From positions 50,937,324 to 51,001,323 of the forward strand of contig NC_133901.1 in NCBI RefSeq assembly GCF_964199755.1: 64,000 nt of DNA, written 5' to 3'. Under the pieces are notes generated by a model, which was given only the letters and a program-made list of their open reading frames with translations, was not told the origin of the DNA and did no database searches. Source of the stretch: Larus michahellis. Its lineage: Eukaryota; Chordata; Aves; Charadriiformes; Laridae. How positions within the stretch are numbered: position 1 is the first letter of the stretch; each line of letters begins with the position of its first letter. The position numbers and the translations under genes are program-made. This document shows positions 10,401 through 21,044 of the stretch, in pieces.

Positions 10401-13268
10401 ACAACTAGCACGACTGTAAGATATGGGCTTCTGCTTCTTCTCAAATACCCGAAGATACAAGGTACCAGTCTGTGACCTCTTCCTCTCTAGCTGTTCCCCT
10501 GGGCTGGGCACGCGTCTAGCACCGTATCCTTCTCCCAACTTTCCTCCTCTCTCTCGCACATTTTACCCAAATGGGCAAAGTCCTTGCACTGTCATTCCCC
10601 AGGGTAGGCATTAGAGATCCCTCAGCTTCACTGGCATCATCATCAGCTGCACTCCCTTCACAGCCAAGGACTTGACTGTGTGTCTTTACCGCCCAGTACT
10701 CCTATTTAGTCAAGTCACTGGGAGGACATTCTTTGCATGGGCCGCAGTGGAACTGTGTTCTAGTCGACACCAAAACCAACATCAGTGCTCCTGTCACCTG
10801 TGATGTGTGATTTGTGGGCAGCTTAGGGCAACCTGTTTAGGTAGGTTTGGTTTTATTTACCCATTTTATGGTTTGTGCTTCTCATGACAGAGAAAGTTCA
10901 AGAAGAGATTGACCGGGTAGTAGGACGATCACGAAAACCTTGCGTGGCTGACCGGACCCAGATGCCCTACACAGATGCGGTGGTCCATGAAATCCAGCGC
11001 TTCATCTCCCTCGTCCCCCTGAGTGTCCCTCGCGCTGTGACCAAAGACCTCTGCTTCAGAGAGTATGTCATTCCCAAGGTTAGTGGGCAAGGTCCCTCAA
11101 GTTCGGCAGCACTTTTGCTCTTAGGCTGGCAGTTACAAGCCAGAAGCTAGAAGTGCAGCGGCCTGACCTAGTATCACCCAGCCCTTCAGGAAGGTGTTAT
11201 CCTCAGGCTCCTGTAGCTCACTTGCAGCCCCTTGCTGCCACTCCGTGGGCCAAGACTGGAACAGTAGCTCTGCCCAACACCTTTGCTCACTTGCTCCGCA
11301 GCTTTATCCATCTGCAGAAACACGGTGGGTTCACAAAAAAAACAGAGCAGTGACTCCTCACACAAAAGGCAGCAAAGCCATGGAACTGCTCACCACCCTC
11401 CAGGAGAGCCTGTGCGCATGCCTGGAAGCAAAGTCAGTTGGTGGTTATTGAGCACAGAAAACCCCAGAGCCACAAAGTGCTGAAGACTACGTTTGCAATC
11501 AAGGGAACGAGCAAAACCTCTTTGCCTGTTTTTACACACTTCTTGAGGCAGTCACTGCTGGCCATTGCCAGAGGCAGGCTGATGGGCTACAGCAACCCAT
11601 GGCCTGGCCTGTCGCAGCAGCGCTCGTTGCTCTTCTGGCTGACTGTGTACAGCAGGGGAACAGCAGCACACAGGCTGTTGGCCTTTTAATTTTCAGCTGT
11701 CTGTGTAAAATCAAAAGGCAGGACCCAGGGACCTGCTCAGCTTCTAGCAGATGGCTCTTGTGTCATCACTGTTGGATTACTTATCTCACACCCCCACCAA
11801 TGGCTGGTCAGGAAGAGGGAAGGAAGAGGACTGTGGCAGAAGAAATTTGTTAGGAGACGGGAAAGCAACCTTTTGCTTTTCGGGGCTCACAGAAAAGAAG
11901 GAACATCTACAAGTTCATTAGGGTGAAACACTGAGAAAGAGGAAGAATTAGGTGGGGTGTCCCCAGATGACTAGAGCAAAGTGAGGATAAATGGTCCGAA
12001 AGTGAGAGGGAGCATTCAGGAAGATCAGCCAACAATTGTCCCTGCTGTCCCATCTAGCAGGCTCTCCCTAAAGCTGCCTCCCCAAAGGCAAGGTCCCCAA
12101 AAGGAAACCAAAGGCACTAGTAGGACTGTGCTGGGATGCTCAGTCTTAACTTGGCAGGCAGTCGGATTAAGTGACCTAACTCACCTCCCCTTCATATTCT
12201 GCTCTTCTCCTTGTGTTATCTCAGGGCACCACAATCTTTCCTGTCCTCACTTCTGTCCTCCACGACAGTAAAGAGTTTCCAAACCCAAATGAGTTCAACC
12301 CTGGACACTTCTTGAACGAGAACGGCACCTTTAGGAAGAGCGAGTTCTTCATGCCCTTCTCAGCAGGTAAAGCACTGGCTTTCTCTCTCTTCCTCTCCCT
12401 GTCGCCGTCGTCCTCCTCCCCCTCTGGGGACCATTCTGCCTTTCCCTATAACACACACTCCCTCTTCCCAGCGTGGTCCCACCGGTGCTTCCATAGGGCT
12501 CACTGCTCTCTGGATAACCCCTCCCTGATGCTCCATTCCCCAGCTGCACCTCCCATCGTGTTCAGGCCTGGAGGCTTCTCAAACCTCCTACTGGGAGTTG
12601 CCGATGTAATGATGTGAATGGGATCTATTGACGCTTTCTAAAAAACCTGTCACCTTCCGACACAACCACCAAAGTCATCCTTAACCATCCTCTCTTTCCG
12701 TGGTAGTTGCACTTTTCCCAGCACCTCTTAAGTACCTCTCGGGCTACACGCAACCACTCACCTACCAATAGCCCCTACCCTCTGTTTTCTCATCTGTGCT
12801 TCATGTGCCCTTACTCTCTCTCACCTTGCCCTCTGCGACGCCCCCTCTATGCTCAAGACTTCTTCTGCTCTTGTTCTTCCTTCACACACCCAACCAAACT
12901 GCCAAGGGTGGGCGTCCATCTTTCTCCAACAAACTATTCTCTTGCAAACGTCCTTAGTAATCCCGACAGTCGTCTCACTGCTGGAGCTGTATCTGGTAAA
13001 TAAAGCTGCCTAACATACCTGCTTAGTACAAACTCTTGTCTACTTGGCAACACCCGTCGAGCACTATTTGCTGTTTTCACTTCCAGGGAAGCGAATATGC
13101 CCCGGAGAGAGCCTGGCACGCATGGAGATATTCCTACTCATGGCCATCATCTTGCAGAACTTTACCTTGAAGCCTGTCGTTGACCCCCAGGAACTCAGCA
13201 TAACCCCAACACTGAGTGGGACAACCAACGTACCTCCTGCCTACCAGCTCTGTGCTGTCCCCCGCTAA
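7449..13268 (+). CDS. CYP2C-like: CYP2C-like cytochrome P450, complete nine-exon gene, copy 1
   Basis: A haem-thiolate monooxygenase anchored in the ER membrane that would oxidise drugs, steroids or fatty acids using NADPH-P450 reductase. Exons: 7449-7628, 7974-8136, 8635-8784, 9083-9243, 9620-9796, 10320-10461, 10891-11078, 12225-12366, 13087-13268. Lengths 180/163/150/161/177/142/188/142/182 follow the CYP2 family pattern, and phases join to 494 residues. Visible features: N-terminal anchor (about 4-24); proline hinge PPGPAPLP 34-41; C-helix W124xxxR128; I-helix AGTETTS 301-307; K-helix E358-I-Q-R361; haem loop FSAGKRICPG with Cys439. The 3' UTR ends after AATAAA at 13655-13660. I place it with avian CYP2C (CYP2C23/2C45-type) rather than CYP2H by recall; an alignment could change the subfamily. 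It has Thr173, Ile181, Ser212 and Ala301, and I see no protein difference from copy 3. Confidence 0.93.
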
Positions 13269-13680
13269 AAAGCACAGAAACTCTTTCCACGGTATCCTGA
13301 GCCTGGCTACTCCTTTTACATCTGCCTTACTAAAACCAATGGCAGAAGCATTGGCGCACCTCCCTAAGGCTTCCAGGAAGACAGCCCAAACACAGGTGCA
13401 CAGAGTAGGCACCTTCAAAGCCTCCTGGAACTGCTCTACCACATCCCAGGGAGGCCCTGGGTGACATTGCAACCTGTTGCACTGATGCTCTCTCTGTGCG
13501 CTCCTTGAGTGCAATGGCTGCATCAAATAGCTGATTTTCTCACACACACAGCTCCCATGGCTGCCCACGACCTGCTTCTCCTGCAGCATGTGTCCCACCA
13601 AGAGCAGCATGCTTTGCAGATGGTTAGCGCTGCACGTGTGTACATTAATGACCCAATAAAGAAAAATCTTTTTATGATTA
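13269..13680 (+). other. P450 3' UTR with poly(A) signal (u1)
   Basis: From the TAA at 13266-13268 the message should run about 400 bases to just past AATAAA at 13655-13660, with a T-rich stretch following. Corresponding signals lie at 28736-28741, 43856-43861 and 58976-58981. A long minus-strand frame across this segment and exon 9 (13134-13826) is treated as chance. Confidence 0.7.
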
Positions 13681-14282
13681 TTTGAGCCATTATTTCCTTT
13701 GGGTTGGGGCAGCACCCCATCCGCCCCATGGTGGGTAAGGAACAGCTGAGAATGACGGGAAGTTGCCATCACAGGGGGTAAGTTCTGCAGCTGGAGTTGT
13801 ATTCTCTTGCCACTTTTCTTGGGCATATCACTTCATCTCCCTTATGGTCTGGACTCCTTCTGCTAAATGAAAAGAGTGCATCCCTGTCTTTGCAGGCTGT
13901 TGGGAGAAGCTCAGCCACCTGAGCCATGGGGACTGCAAACAACTCTCTGGCTGCTCTTTCCTACCATCAGAATCACTGCGAGGATTTAGATGTTATTTAT
14001 TAAAATGAATGAACTTAAATTTAGGAGGACAGCAAAACCAACTCTCCCAGAGACCTTGGGTATTCCAGGGGAATCTCATTTAGCTTCTGCATCTCAGAGG
14101 CGTCACTGCAAACAAGTTCTTCCCCTCTCCAAAGTCTCTTTTGTCCTGTCCTCTGTAGAATTTCATGTACGCACAAAGAGAAAACTCTCTTCTTCATAAA
14201 CTGCAACCGCGCGACCCCTGGTTTCCAGGAAAAGGATCGTGTCTGTTATCTCTAGTCACAGCCCCTACTCGGTGCTTTTCCT

Positions 14283-14517
14283 TCAGTGACAGGGTGGATG
14301 GTTTTCATAAATGGATTCCACCACAGGTGGCTCTCCTCTGGGCTTATTTGTCCTCACGGGCTTTGCTTGTGTTTGGATGTCTGGTTTGCAGCGCTTGTCT
14401 TGATCTTCATTTACGTAGGTATTTCTTGTCCCCTGCATCATGGTCATATAAAAGTCCCAGAGGTAAAATACAATTCCTGTGATGGTAGTCACAAGGTACT
14501 CGGAGACCTTGTGAGTA
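14283..14517 (-). CDS. Candidate terminal exon of an unidentified membrane-protein gene 'X' (u1)
   Basis: On the minus strand an acceptor (pyrimidine-rich tract ending CTCTGCAG, with a TACTCA branch-like sequence upstream) precedes an open frame from 14517 to a TGA at 14283. About 78 residues are predicted: a hydrophobic helix (EYLVTTITGIVFYLWDFYM), then a polar tail ending SIYENHPPCH. A minus-strand AATAAA lies at 13996-14001, giving a plausible 3' UTR of about 290 bases that ends about 300 bases from the converging P450 poly(A) site. Codon choice and composition look coding, but I do not recognise the family. Upstream exons should lie beyond the right breakpoint and are absent from the repeated unit, so in the array this is an orphan last exon. 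It could be a chance frame. Confidence 0.38.
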
Positions 14518-14800
14518 CTGCAGAGAATACAATATGCAGTAGTTTCCACCTCTCTTTGGAAACGTTTGGTGGTATTTTGAGTAAAATATCATATTTGCTC
14601 ACATCCCAGGTTCATCCCTCCTTCTCCCTCCATTTTTGCCCACGCAGGATGCAGCTTTAATGCCTGTGTACTCTAAAACAATGGCAAACCATTGCTGGCC
14701 TCTCATCTAGGATTGCCTCAAATGGACAGAGGTGCAACCAGAAAGAGCAGTCACGTAGGATCCCCAGGCAAGCATGGGGAGAGACCTTACCATGAGCTCT

Positions 14801-15859
14801 TGTATTAGTTTTGTGTGGCAAGGTGTTGGTAGCAGGGGGGCTATAGGGGTGGCTCCTGTGAGAAGCTGCTAGAAGCTTCCCCTACATCCGATAGAGCCCA
14901 TGCCAGCTGGCTCCAACATGGACCCGCCAGTAGCCAAGGTCGAGCCCATCAGTGACGGTGGTAGCACCTCTGGGATAACATATTTAAGAAGGGGGGAAAA
15001 AAACAGCCCAGCAACTGCAGCTGGAGAGAGGAGTGAGAATATGTGAGAGAAACAGCTCTGCAGATGCCAAGGTCAGTGAAGAAGGAGGGGAGGAGGTGCT
15101 CCAGGCGCTGTAGCAGGGATTCCCCTGCAGCCCGTGGTGAAGACCATGGTGAGGCAGGCTGTCGCCCTTGCAGACCATGGAGGTTCATGGTGGAGCACAT
15201 ATCCACCTGCAGCCTGTGGAAGACCCCACGCTGGAGCAGGCGGATGCCCAAAGGAGGCTGTGACCCTGTGGGAAAGCCCACGCTAGAGCAGGCACCTGGC
15301 AGGAGCTGTGGCCCCATGGGGAGAGGAGCCCATGCTGGAGCAGGTTTGCTGGCAGGACTTGTGACCGTGTGGGGGACCCACACTGCAACGGTCTGTTCCT
15401 GAAGGGCTGCAGCCCGTAAAAGGGACCCATGCTTGGATGGGACCCCGTGCTGGAGCAGGGGAAGAGTGTGAGGAGTCCTCCCCGTGAGGAGAGAGGGGCG
15501 ACAGAGACAACATGGGATGGACTGACCACAACCCCCATTCCCCATCCCCCTGTGTTGCGCGGGGAGAGTAGGTAGAGAATTTGGGCATGAAGTTAAGCCT
15601 GGGAAGAAAGGAGGGGTGGGGGGAAGGTGCTTTAAGATTTGGATTTATTTCTCATTATCCTACTCTGATTTGAATGGTAATAAATTTAACTAATTTCCCC
15701 AAGGTGAGTCTGTTCTGCCTGTGATGGTAATTGGTGAATGATCTTTACCTCAACCCATGAGTCTTTAGTTATACTTTCTCTCCCCTGTCCAGTGCAGAGG
15801 GGGGGTGATAGAGCAGCTTTGCTGGGCCCCTGGTGTCCAGCCAGGGTCAACCCACCACA
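14801..15859 (+). mobile_element. Solo LTR, avian ERVL-type, with 5-bp target duplication (u1)
   Basis: The element starts TGTATTAGTTTTGTGTGG and ends CCCACCACA (TG...CA termini), flanked on both sides by GCTCT (14796-14800 and 15860-15864). A 5-bp target duplication is typical of class III (ERVL-like) elements, and the sequence resembles a solo LTR type I recognise from many bird genomes. It has TATTTAAG at 14981-14988 as TATA box and AATAAA at 15679-15684, so it reads on the plus strand like the P450. The middle is built of degenerate repeats around CACGCTGGAGCAGG. No internal viral region or second LTR is present. Its age cannot be dated from LTR pairs, but it predates the tandem amplification because every unit has it at the same site. 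Confidence 0.88.
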
Positions 15860-15914
15860 GCTCTGTAGGGCTACCCTTGAAGCCAGTCCTGCATTTAGGA
15901 ACGCACTCAGCAGC
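15860..15914 (+). other. Right-hand end of the repeat unit and u1/u2 junction
   Basis: These 55 bases of unique flank, starting with the LTR target duplication, end at the fusion with ZP4 intron 4. The three bases CAG occur on both sides of the fusion (791-793 and 15911-15913), followed by one mismatch. That could be short microhomology, but the original right flank is off the window. The same junction occurs at 30995/30996, 46115/46116 and 61235/61236. Confidence 0.85.
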
Positions 15915-15993
15915 ACCGGTACACACCAATACTGCTCTACCAGGGAAGTAAGGAATCCCAGTTCACGGCTCCTCCAGGAGGAGGCACGCTTAC

Positions 15994-17580
15994 CTGTGTT
16001 ACCAAAGTAACAAGGCTTCACCCTGTCCCTAGGGTCATAGCAGCAGCCTCGCTCTTCACAGTCTCCCTGGCTGATAGGCAAGGAGGCACACAGCAGCCGG
16101 TCTTGGCTGAGGACAGCAGAACAGACACCACTGCTTGGAGCATCCAGGGCTGGAAGAAACAGCAGGAGTTTGCAGCTAAGGCACAAGGAGCAGGGGGGTA
16201 AAGACACAGAGGACACTGCTGGCAGATGTCTTGGTGACTCTGCATGCAAATCGAGGGAAGTTAGACTCAAGTGAGGGTGAAACACACAGCCTGGAGCTGG
16301 CACGGAAGCCGGCTTAGAAGGGACCTGCATTCCCTGGAACAGAGACTCCCCCTGAAGCCACTCACAAGAGACTAGACTGTATGGGATCTGTCAAGATAAA
16401 GTATTCCGCATCAACTCTGGTAGTTTGGAAAAATCATTGTACCCAATCTCCAGCTCAGTCCCTGAACTTGCAGGGATCGATGCAGTCAGAACATGTCTAG
16501 GAAACATAAGGAACATTCACCTGCTGACCCTGCAGAGGAGGCACAAGCCCTCAGCAAGTTGGTGGCTCTTCTGTCTGAAACCCTTCTCCAGGGAGTCTTC
16601 TGCACAGCAGTAAGTCCCTCTGCCCAGCCCCAGACTGACTAGGAACAGACATCCAAAAGGAAGGGCACTCATCACCACAAGATACAAGCGGGACTTCCTA
16701 ATGAGCTGTCAGTCTTACCAGGAAGGTCCACAGGGCACCTGAGCAGCTTCTCTTCATGAAGAACCTTTTGTCCAGCATCGTCTGTTCCTTCAAGCCCAAC
16801 CAGCATGAGGTAATTGCCATCCTAGGGGAGAGCCACACCAGTCAGGGCAGCCAGAGCAGCAGTAGCCACAGTCCCAGCAGAACCCCTAAGGTCACTCACC
16901 CATTCAAAGACATAACAGCCAGTATAGGAGACCAATACTTTCCTGGAGCCATCTGGAGTCCCAGATACCAAGAGCCCACACTCAGAGTCATTCTGCAGAA
17001 CGTGTGCCTCCCCCTCGGTATCTAGGGAAAGAGGAGACAGCAGCAGAGGTTTCAGCATCCCACGTTGAAGACGGGGTCCGCTACAATCCTACCCTTCTGT
17101 CGGAAAAAAGGCCCTAGCCAGTATTAGGGGCTGGGCCAGCAGGGGTGTGTGAGGGAAGAGCCAAGACCCAGCAGCCAAGACCATCTAGATCGAGGCACGG
17201 CACGCCACCAAAGCCCGTGACTGCTAGGTCATACAAACAGCCCCCTGGTTACACAAGATGCACTGAAGCCGTTAGACAACACTTCACATCAAAGCTGCCC
17301 CTTTCTCCTCATTCCAGGCATACACCTGCACTGTGCCAAAATACAGCAGTAAGAAAGCCTCTTGACACCACCCTCACTTACCCCAAGTAGTCAGCACAAA
17401 GGAAGCGTTCCCTTCCCAGCCTGGAGGTAAGGTGAACTGCAGGCTTTCTTGGCCACAAACCAGCAGGGTGGGATCAGAAAAAACACTACCCTGAGCCCCC
17501 ACAACCCAAACAAGGGGACCAAGAAAGCCCCAGAAGAGCACAGCTCCAAATGCAGCCCTAGACTGCCCTGCAACACCCAT
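15994..17580 (-). pseudogene. ZP4: ZP4 5' fragment, exons 1-4 (u2)
   Basis: Duplicate of the ZP4 5' end: exons 17382-17580, 16900-17021, 16719-16821 and 15994-16149 (minus). Signal peptide, ZP-N1 and trefoil domains are all open, and splice sites are intact, but the ZP module exons are missing: 80 bases past exon 4, intron 4 is fused to the u1 right flank and LTR. Residue 69 is Glu (GAG), against Lys in the parent gene. Without the ZP module it cannot polymerise into an egg-coat filament. With its promoter intact it could still make a short secreted protein, either by intron-4 read-through (stop at 15686, minus-strand AATAAA at 15644-15649) or by splicing to exon X at 14517. Confidence 0.88.
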
Positions 17581-20500
17581 CCTGCTCTCTTGCTAAGCAC
17601 CATAAAGCAGCTGCTCTCAGCCTAGCCTTTTAAATTGCAGAGCCAGCTGGGACCAGAAATTCCCAAAGTGTCCAGGTGGACCCAGCCCAGCAGTTTAACA
17701 CCTTCCATTGCTCTCACCTGGCTCTGAACCCGGCGCAATCTGCTTGCACCCTTTGAAGGTGTGCAAGCAGGAGCTGCGCTTATGTCAAGAGACGAGCCTG
17801 CATTCATATCACTAAGCTGAGAGGAACTCCTCTGTGCAATTTACTGTCCAGCCCCAGGAGGGTCTTCAAACCCTTTTTTCTCACCCCGAGTTCTTCCCGC
17901 TGCTGGCCCATGCAGGAGATCCACCAGCTTTTCCCCATGTACCCTACTGCTGCTCTAATTGCTCATTACATGGCATGAGTGCAAGAAGCTGCGTGACAAC
18001 GCTCTTTTGCTCTTTTAAAGGAGCCGCCGCTTCAAATGCCGGACATGGGGTGCCAACATAGAAGCACAGAAATAGCCCTCCACATGAAATCTGTGGAAAA
18101 CTGTGGCGCTCGGGCAGGCTTTGCACCCCTAAAAGGAGGTGATTCCCCTTAAACGGTCCTGGCTGTGGACTACAGCCCCGTTTGCAGTCCAGGGCTGTTC
18201 CGGGCATGGCTGCTAGGTGGCAGGACCATGTGCTCTGTGGGACACCCACCCCCAAAGGCTGGCCAAGTGGGCTGACAGGATGGGCCTGAGACACAGGTAA
18301 GGGGAGCCTCTGTAATCCCAGAGAAAGCCTCTGCCTGCCAGCACCCATCGCCTGCCTGTACCTGCAGCGTGTCTCACGTAGAGCCTTCTCTCTCCCTCGC
18401 CACACATCAGGCTACAGCACCCCCACTGAGTAAAAGCCTTATTTCCATATGGGAAGGCCATCTTTCCGTACAGATGCTTCTGTATTCACGCAATGGAGGC
18501 GTGGATGTCTTCACGCTGCTGCAGGGGTGGCACGCACATAGTTGGTGCGTGCGTTTTTGTGCCCTGCTTTTTGCAGCAGCAGCGCTGGCATAGCCTGTGC
18601 CGCGTGTTCTTTTGTAATCTGCTTATTTCTTTGGGACTAGATCATCCCTAGATCGTCTAATCTTGACCCTTAATAACGCACTGCCGTTGGTAGCCACCCA
18701 CACTCCTGCTCTCAGCAGACCCTCCGGACGGCTGCCCAGCCCCACGCAGCAGGCAGCGTGCCCACCCCTCCAGCCAGCCCTCAGCAGCAGGCATGGGTCG
18801 TAGCTGAGTCCAAGGGAGGTGTTTCCTTTGCTCTTCCACCTTAGCCCACAGCCCGTCGCTCCTCTACAGCAGCACAGGATGCCGTGATCCCAGCCGGCCA
18901 GCCGGGTGAAGAACGTCACTGTGCCTGCCCTGCGCGCTGCTTCTTTCATGTACCAACCAGGAGAGCTGTTCCACAAAGTACAAGACCTTTCCCGCTGCTC
19001 TGCCCGGCAGAGACTGAAGCAAATGGATCTCGACAGGCTGCCTGCGTGGCTGCTGTTTGAGCCGCGCTCACGAACCAAATGGGCTGGTCCCAGCGCCTGC
19101 CTGGGCACCGGGCAGCCACAGTGGAGAGGAACCTGGGGAAAACATTTGGACTTTGGCAGGGAGGGAGGCTTCATCTCTGTAGAAGCTTGTGCCAGGACAG
19201 CTTGCCCAAATCTCACAGCCACCGTGTGACTGCTGAATGCTTCACTTCACTGCATTATCTGCTGATAAATGGGTAAAAAATAACAAATAAATGAAGCACT
19301 TTGGAGCTATAGAGATAGCTTTCATTACACTTTAACCCACCAATACTTTGTTTATGCTCATAGGAAAAATTATCTACAGGTACGTGAAGAATAACTCTCT
19401 GTGAAACAACACTGGGAACGCTGTAGATCCCCCAGGCAATACCTGTGCTGAGAACGGTTTCAGGTAAGTGCCCTTTCCTAATTTCGACGCGCAGACACTT
19501 GACAGCTGTGTTGGAGGACGTGGAGATGGGAGGTGATGAAAATGAGCCTGAAATTCACGGAAACGAGATGCTTTGTTCAGAAGAAGTTGGGATAGGCAGC
19601 GGAAAGCAGCTTGGCTGAGAGGAAACAGGCAGGTCTCTCTTCCTCGCAAATCTCTTCCTCATCCATTTAATAGTTCTCACGCAGTACAGTGACCCAGCTG
19701 TAAGCACCAGTTTAGCTAGCACTCAAGACCACCACAAACAGGACGACGCAGAAGATGAAGGTAGGGCAGGCAACAAATCTCTGTAGGCCACTAGCCTGAA
19801 GCTGACCCCAGCAAGCTAAAATCTTCCTGGGATATCCATCAGGAGAATCCTCTCCTCCTAACAATTTTGAGCCTGGAGACTGGGACAGACATAGCGGCAG
19901 TGTAGGAGTAGCCCTGGCTGTAGAAAGCTCTCTAGAGCTTCTGTGGAAAGAAAAGTAAGTATTAAGCACCACCACAAAGAAGTGCTGGAAAGAGGCGCAG
20001 AAAACGCCCTGCGCATTGTGGGAGTGCCTCTGACGAGATCGCAGTGTCTGGCTTGTACTGTGCACCATATGTGGCACAAACTGGCAGTGCATGGAGGAGA
20101 GGCTCGGTCAAAACAATCCTCCACAGAAGGTGAACAGTATTTGCCGACAGCAGGGACATCCACACCAAGCTTCCCGGGGATGAGGGGTGCTGGCAGCACA
20201 GTGGGCAGGAGAGGCATTTTGCAGTGCCACCTTCTGAATCAAGGTCCAAAAAGAGAAGGCTCAGGCAGTAAGCCTTCTACACAACCATGGCAGTTTTGCT
20301 TCAAGCTTGTGCTTTAGTTTAGAAAAAAAGAGAAAAAGCTACAACACTGGCAGCCTTTTCTTTGACTATCCCCAATAGGTGCCTCCAATTAACTTAAAAC
20401 CAAAGCTCCTGGTGAAGATGGAGAGGAGGGCATTTCAGCCTGGCCTTCCTGGACTTTCACGTGAACGGAGAGGACAGAGCAGTCCTGCCTACTCTTAGCA

Positions 20501-20816
20501 TCTGCAAACAGAAGTGAGTACTCGGAAAACCCTGGAATACTACTGTGACATGAAAAGGTCTGTGTTTTCCCACAGGGACGGGTCTGAGTGACTAGTCTTA
20601 TGTGTTTTCCTCCCTTGTAAACCCCCAGTGTGTCTGCCAGGGCGGTGGGAATATCTGGAATATAATGATTTTATTCTGACAAAAATGAGAAAGCTTGAAA
20701 GTATTCCCAGTTCCAGGGCTCTTGCCCAAAGTGTGTCTCAAACTATGAGGTAGAGCTAGGAAGTAAGCCCTCGTCCCCAGGATCAACGGCACTTTACAGG
20801 GAAGGTGGCAAGGCAA

Positions 20817-20941
20817 TGAACTCAGGCAGCAGAGAGGCCTCCTGTAGCCAAGTAAACTCCCATGAACTCCGCTTTCACCCAGAGCGACATGAACTCCCAT
20901 GAACTGCCCTGGCAACATCTGAGCCGATGCAGAGGAGTTCA
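20817..20941 (-). promoter_or_regulatory. AGTTCA half-site cluster with DR4 (u2)
   Basis: Perfect DR4 at 20890-20905 and the one-mismatch DR4 at 20853-20868, with outer half-sites at 20817-20822 and 20936-20941. The half-sites are unchanged from u1. It lies 1.6 kb upstream of P450 copy 2. Confidence 0.55.
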
Positions 20942-21005
20942 CGTCAGCGGATAAGCAACTAGCCCAAACTTGTTGGCAATTCAGTTTTTCCACCAAAGTA
21001 TCAAG

Positions 21006-21044
21006 TACAGGTCTTTAAGAAGTGAAATGACATTTTAAACGAAC
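21006..21044 (+). repeat. Single copy of the 38/39-bp repeat (u2)
   Basis: Only the first of the two repeat copies found in u1, u3 and u4 is present. GAAC at its end runs directly into AGCTAGC. This is either the ancestral state or a loss by slippage. Confidence 0.9.

Larger units (their letters stand above)
795..15914 (+). repeat. Tandem unit u1 (15,120 bp) of a segmental array
   Basis: The sequence from 795 recurs almost unchanged from 15915, 30996, 46116 and 61236. The left edge is visible because bases 1-794 (ZP4 exons 5-6 and part of intron 4) are not repeated: identity starts at the ACCGGT at 795, while the base before it differs (G at 794, C at 15914). The unit holds ZP4 exons 4-1 (minus), a complete CYP2C-like gene (plus), a candidate terminal exon of another minus-strand gene, and a solo LTR. 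Both breakpoints appear to fall in introns of minus-strand genes, so no exon is cut. Differences from the other units are scattered single bases, one 1-bp indel near 3481 and the 38-bp block near 5926. Confidence 0.97.

Noticed and set aside
12999-13004. AATAAA in P450 intron 8 as a possible early poly(A) site
   Set aside because: No clear downstream GT-rich element, and exons 8-9 join in frame with a proper poly(A) signal at 13655. Kept only as a weak possibility.
7449-13268. Assigning the P450 to CYP2H (the phenobarbital-inducible chicken genes)
   Set aside because: Exons 4-6 and 9 differ clearly from CYP2H1 as I remember it and fit avian CYP2C better; the subfamily still needs an alignment.
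13134-13826. A 230-codon minus-strand frame across P450 exon 9 and the 3' UTR
   Set aside because: It is antisense to the real last exon, and its openness there follows from the P450 codons. No family resemblance.
15150-15480. Spaced GGAGCAGG-type repeats resembling a CRISPR-like or minisatellite array
   Set aside because: They are degenerate internal repeats of the LTR, with irregular spacing and no constant repeat/spacer structure, and this is a vertebrate sequence.
14949-15545. A 198-codon minus-strand frame inside the LTR
   Set aside because: It is antisense to the LTR and built from its internal degenerate repeats. It matches no viral or host protein I know.
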